Source: Bacteroidota bacterium (GTDB lineage Bacteria > Bacteroidota > Ignavibacteria > Ignavibacteriales > Ignavibacteriaceae). Taken from it: 8,013 nt of DNA. This document shows, in pieces, positions 6,167 through 8,013 of the stretch. The notes under the pieces were generated by a model. That model did no database searches. It saw only the letters and a list, made by a program, of their open reading frames with translations, and had not been told where the DNA came from. Every line of letters begins with the position of its first letter. Position 1 is the stretch's first letter. The position numbers were made by a program, and so were the translations under genes. The stretch is from assembly GCA_030706105.1 (NCBI GenBank), contig JAUZPC010000121.1:1-8013 (forward strand), in the 5' to 3' direction.

Positions 6167-6859
6167 ATGGAGGGAATTATTTTAAGCGTAAAAGAACTTC
6201 CACAGGACGACCGGCCGAGGGAAAAACTTATTGCACGCGGGCCCGGTTCTTTAACTGACGCTGAGCTTTTAGCCATTTTGCTCCGTACCGGCTCCAAAGG
6301 AAAATCCGTATTAAACATGGCCCAGGATCTGATTAACAAGCATAAAAATCTGGCTGTAATAGCAGGGCTTTCCCTTTCTACCCTTACTAAAGAACAGGGT
6401 ATAAAAAATGACAAGGCTGCCGCTTTGCTGGCTGCGTTTGAAATCAGCAGAAGGGTACTGAGCCAGGAAAAAATAGAAAAAGACTTCATTTTTAAACATC
6501 CTTTAGATGTTGCAAATTACTTTATCCCCCTTCTAAGAGATAAATTGACGGAATCATTTATCTTACTTTGCCTTAATTCTGCAAATAAAATAGTGCGTAT
6601 AGTCAATATATCAGAGGGAAATGCCAATGGTACTGTTGTACATCCGCGTGAAATATATAGAACCGCATTAGAATATGGGGCAGTTAGTATCATTGTGATA
6701 CACAACCATCCCAGCGGGAACCCCGAAGCAAGCAGGGAGGATATCCTAATTACCAAGAAAATAGCCGAAGCAGGCGCTTTTATGCAGATACCCTTGCTGG
6801 ATCACATAATTATTGCGGGGAACTCCTTTACAAGCCTGGCACAGAAAAATATGATATAA
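6167..6859 (+). CDS. radC: RadC family (UPF0758) JAB/MPN-domain protein
   Basis: The 230 residues match full-length chromosomal RadC. The N-terminal part has the family opening KELPQDDRPREKL and SLTDAELLAILLRTGSKGKSV, with a helix-hairpin-helix-like region around 60-95. The JAB domain (about 110-230) has a complete metal-binding motif: His179 and His181 in HNHPSGNPEASREDI, then Ser189 and Asp192 at the expected JAMM spacing, with Glu129 as the likely upstream acid. The family is predicted to be a metalloprotease-like or DNA-processing protein, but its activity is not established and the old link to radiation repair in E. coli was withdrawn. The ATG at 6167 lacks an upstream ribosome site; GGAGGG at 6170-6175 lies inside codons 2-3, so a later rare start such as ATT cannot be excluded. 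No mobile element surrounds it. Confidence 0.93.
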   Translation: MEGIILSVKELPQDDRPREKLIARGPGSLTDAELLAILLRTGSKGKSVLNMAQDLINKHKNLAVIAGLSLSTLTKEQGIKNDKAAALLAAFEISRRVLSQEKIEKDFIFKHPLDVANYFIPLLRDKLTESFILLCLNSANKIVRIVNISEGNANGTVVHPREIYRTALEYGAVSIIVIHNHPSGNPEASREDILITKKIAEAGAFMQIPLLDHIIIAGNSFTSLAQKNMI

Positions 6860-6919
6860 TTTGTTAGACAAAGCATATTATTTTAAAATATTAACAAAAA
6901 GCTTGATATTCTTGTGTAA

Positions 6920-7031
6920 ATTAGTTAATATTAGCCAGTATTTTAAATACCCTTTTACATCATAACATATTTAATATAAATATGTTATAATTGTCAAAGC
7001 AAAATAAAATTTTTTTTGTACATTAGTTAAT
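6920..7031 (+). repeat. Pair of ATTAGTTAAT direct repeats flanking the promoter
   Basis: The 10-mer ATTAGTTAAT occurs at 6920-6929 and again at 7022-7031, one on each side of the palindrome/-10 region. The distance between copies is 102 bp. They may be regulator sites or chance in an AT-rich gap. Confidence 0.3.
6962..6991 (+). promoter_or_regulatory. Probable promoter/operator of the lipoprotein-LysM pair
   Basis: ATAACATATTTA (6962-6973) and TAAATATGTTAT (6977-6988) are perfect inverted repeats separated by ATA. The right arm overlaps a consensus -10 box TATAAT (6986-6991). The segment 17 nt upstream (TAACAT, 6963-6968) is a poor -35 inside the left arm. TATAATTG also resembles the Bacteroidota -7 element TAnnTTTG with one mismatch. 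A dimeric regulator bound here would cover the promoter. Transcription would start near 6998, giving a leader of about 60 nt. Confidence 0.5.
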
Positions 7032-7048
7032 CAAAAAATAAAAGTATT

Positions 7049-7053
7049 GGAGG
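7049..7053 (+). promoter_or_regulatory. Shine-Dalgarno site fixing the lipoprotein start
   Basis: GGAGG lies 8 nt before the ATG at 7062. A TTG at 7047 in the same frame would overlap this site and add five charged residues before the signal peptide, so the ATG is the better start. Confidence 0.85.
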
Positions 7054-7061
7054 CTAGAGAA

Positions 7062-7325
7062 ATGAAAGTAATTAAAAGTATGTTAGTAATCTCTGCATTT
7101 GCTGCATCTTCATTTATGGTTGGATGTGGTGGAGTAAGCGAAGCTGAAATGCAAGAATTAAACAAATTAAAAAGTGATGTTAACTCCGCTCAGACAGAAA
7201 TTGACCAATTAAAAGGGCAAAGATCTGATCTAGAAAAAACCATTGCTGACAGCAACGCAAAGCTTATGCAATGTGAAAAAGAAAAAGCCGAAGTCAGAGC
7301 TAACTTAGATAAATTGCCTAAATAA
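7062..7325 (+). CDS. Small coiled-coil lipoprotein, Braun-lipoprotein-like
   Basis: The 87-residue precursor has a lipoprotein signal peptide (Lys2, Lys5, hydrophobic core 7-19) and a lipobox MVGC, so signal peptidase II would leave a lipidated Cys22 and a mature chain of 66 residues. Gly23 follows, with no Asp retention signal, consistent with outer-membrane sorting. The mature chain is an almost unbroken heptad coil: Leu36, Val40, Ala43, Ile47, Leu50, Leu57, Ile61, Leu68, Val78, Leu82 and Leu85 fall on a/d positions, with Cys71 also at d. The last residue is Lys87. This plan matches enterobacterial Lpp (58 mature residues, trimeric coil, C-terminal Lys joined to peptidoglycan), and short stretches such as SDV and IDQL are shared. 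Homology is not proven. Strong ribosome site and promoter suggest abundant expression. The LysM gene follows after 34 nt. Confidence 0.85.
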   Translation: MKVIKSMLVISAFAASSFMVGCGGVSEAEMQELNKLKSDVNSAQTEIDQLKGQRSDLEKTIADSNAKLMQCEKEKAEVRANLDKLPK

Positions 7326-7346
7326 TTGAAATAAAAATTGAAAAAT

Positions 7347-7352
7347 GGAGGT
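7347..7352 (+). promoter_or_regulatory. Shine-Dalgarno site of the LysM gene
   Basis: GGAGGT lies 7 nt before the ATG at 7360, ideal spacing. It supports the start of a gene whose 3' end is outside the window. Confidence 0.85.
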
Positions 7353-7359
7353 CTTTAAA

Positions 7360-8013
7360 ATGAAACTTAATAAATATATTTTTGGTGTTTTAGCTTTAGC
7401 GCTTTTCTTATCGTTAAATACTTTTGCTCAGGAAAAAATGACAAAAGATGAGTGGAAAGCCGAAATGAGCAGCCTAACAGAAAAGAAAGCAAGTTTAACT
7501 AATGAATTAAACACTTTGAGAACCGATGTCAATAATCTAAAAAACACTAAAGTAGGAAACGTTGATGATTGTTATAATGAAATTTATACAATGATCGGTG
7601 CTTCTAAATCTGACGTTGATAATTTTAGAAGAGCTTTAGCTGACTTAGACGGTAAAATCAGAAGAAACGAAGGTCCTAAAGCTGAAAGGCAAAAAGATCT
7701 TAATACTTTAAAAGTTAACAAAATTACTGCTTTACCTGAATTCTTTGATAAAGTTATGAATGAAGAACAAGCTTTATTAGATGCTTGGGTTGAAGCTCCT
7801 AAGGATATTAACTACACTGTAGTTAAAGGTGATTGTTTATGGAATATTGCTAAGAAAAAAGAACATTATGGAAATGCTTTAGCTTGGCCTACTATTTACA
7901 ATGCAAATCGTGACCAAATTAAAGATCCTGATTTGATTTTCCCTAAACAAACATTCAAAATTCCTCAGTTAACTGAAGAAGAAAAAGCTAAATATGAAAA
8001 ATTAAGAAAAAAT
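7360..8013 (+). CDS. Secreted LysM-domain envelope protein (3' end outside window)
   Basis: The frame starts at ATG 7360 and stays open for 218 codons to the window edge. Residues 1-23 are a Sec signal peptide (Lys2, Lys5, hydrophobic 7-19, cleavage after TFA, before Gln24). Residues 25-145 are charged and mostly helical, with a coiled-coil start (SSLTEKKASLTNELNTLRTD) much like the upstream lipoprotein. Residues 152-202 form a LysM domain, a peptidoglycan-binding fold: YTVVKGDCLWNIAKK, then WPTIYNANRDQI and the closing LIFPKQTFKIP. It has an inserted HYGNALAW segment typical of the LysM type in BON/LysM and OmpA-associated proteins. Cys71 and Cys159 are the only cysteines so far. Ala is coded by GCT in 14 of 18 cases and Leu mostly by TTA, unlike the TPR gene, suggesting high expression. 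It probably binds periplasmic peptidoglycan. The region after 202 (TEEEKAKYEKL) is again helical. Confidence 0.85.
   Translation, partial: MKLNKYIFGVLALALFLSLNTFAQEKMTKDEWKAEMSSLTEKKASLTNELNTLRTDVNNLKNTKVGNVDDCYNEIYTMIGASKSDVDNFRRALADLDGKIRRNEGPKAERQKDLNTLKVNKITALPEFFDKVMNEEQALLDAWVEAPKDINYTVVKGDCLWNIAKKKEHYGNALAWPTIYNANRDQIKDPDLIFPKQTFKIPQLTEEEKAKYEKLRKN

Noticed and set aside
6167..6859. RadC as a sign of a mobile or anti-restriction island
   Set aside because: Plasmid- and island-borne RadC-like proteins are usually shorter or lie beside transfer genes. This one has the full N-terminal region, normal length and housekeeping neighbours.
1..8013. CRISPR array, insertion sequence, tRNA or rRNA, defence system
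   Set aside because: No regularly spaced repeats, transposase, terminal inverted repeats, tRNA T-arm or rRNA signature was seen on either strand.

Overview
The window is AT-rich bacterial chromosomal DNA in which all genes lie on the + strand. Gene content (efp-accB-accC cluster, lipoprotein signal peptides, LysM envelope protein, beta-propeller-like fragment) and mixed use of Shine-Dalgarno sites suggest a Gram-negative of the Bacteroidota/Chlorobiota superphylum, possibly near Ignavibacteria. That placement is an inference from gene order and protein style, not a database result.

Layout. (1) Positions 1-225 are the 3' end of a protein with a beta-propeller-like blade. (2) Positions about 250-406 hold a stretch of nested inverted repeats ending in a good intrinsic terminator; it looks like a small structured RNA or RNA leader that I cannot assign to a known family. 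(3) An AT-rich promoter region (407-644) leads into efp-accB-accC-gcvH (645-3443), a tight co-directional cluster: translation factor EF-P, the biotin carrier and biotin carboxylase subunits of acetyl-CoA carboxylase, and the lipoyl-carrier H protein. (4) A 238-nt gap contains what may be the wreck of a small lipoprotein gene and a hairpin just before guaA. (5) guaA (GMP synthase), a TPR-repeat protein overlapping it by ATGA, and radC (3682-6859) form a second probable operon. (6) A 202-nt AT-rich gap carries a perfect 12-bp inverted repeat overlapping a consensus -10 box. (7) Two envelope genes follow (7062 to the right edge): a short coiled-coil lipoprotein resembling Braun's lipoprotein in design, and a secreted LysM protein that runs off the window.

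How they fit. The first two operons are housekeeping: translation, malonyl-CoA synthesis, one-carbon/lipoate metabolism and guanine nucleotide synthesis. The last pair looks like a highly expressed peptidoglycan-associated envelope module: strong ribosome binding sites, a narrow codon set and their own promoter. I see no defence system, CRISPR array, insertion sequence, tRNA or rRNA. The least explained parts are the structured RNA region at 250-406 and the lipoprotein-LysM pair.
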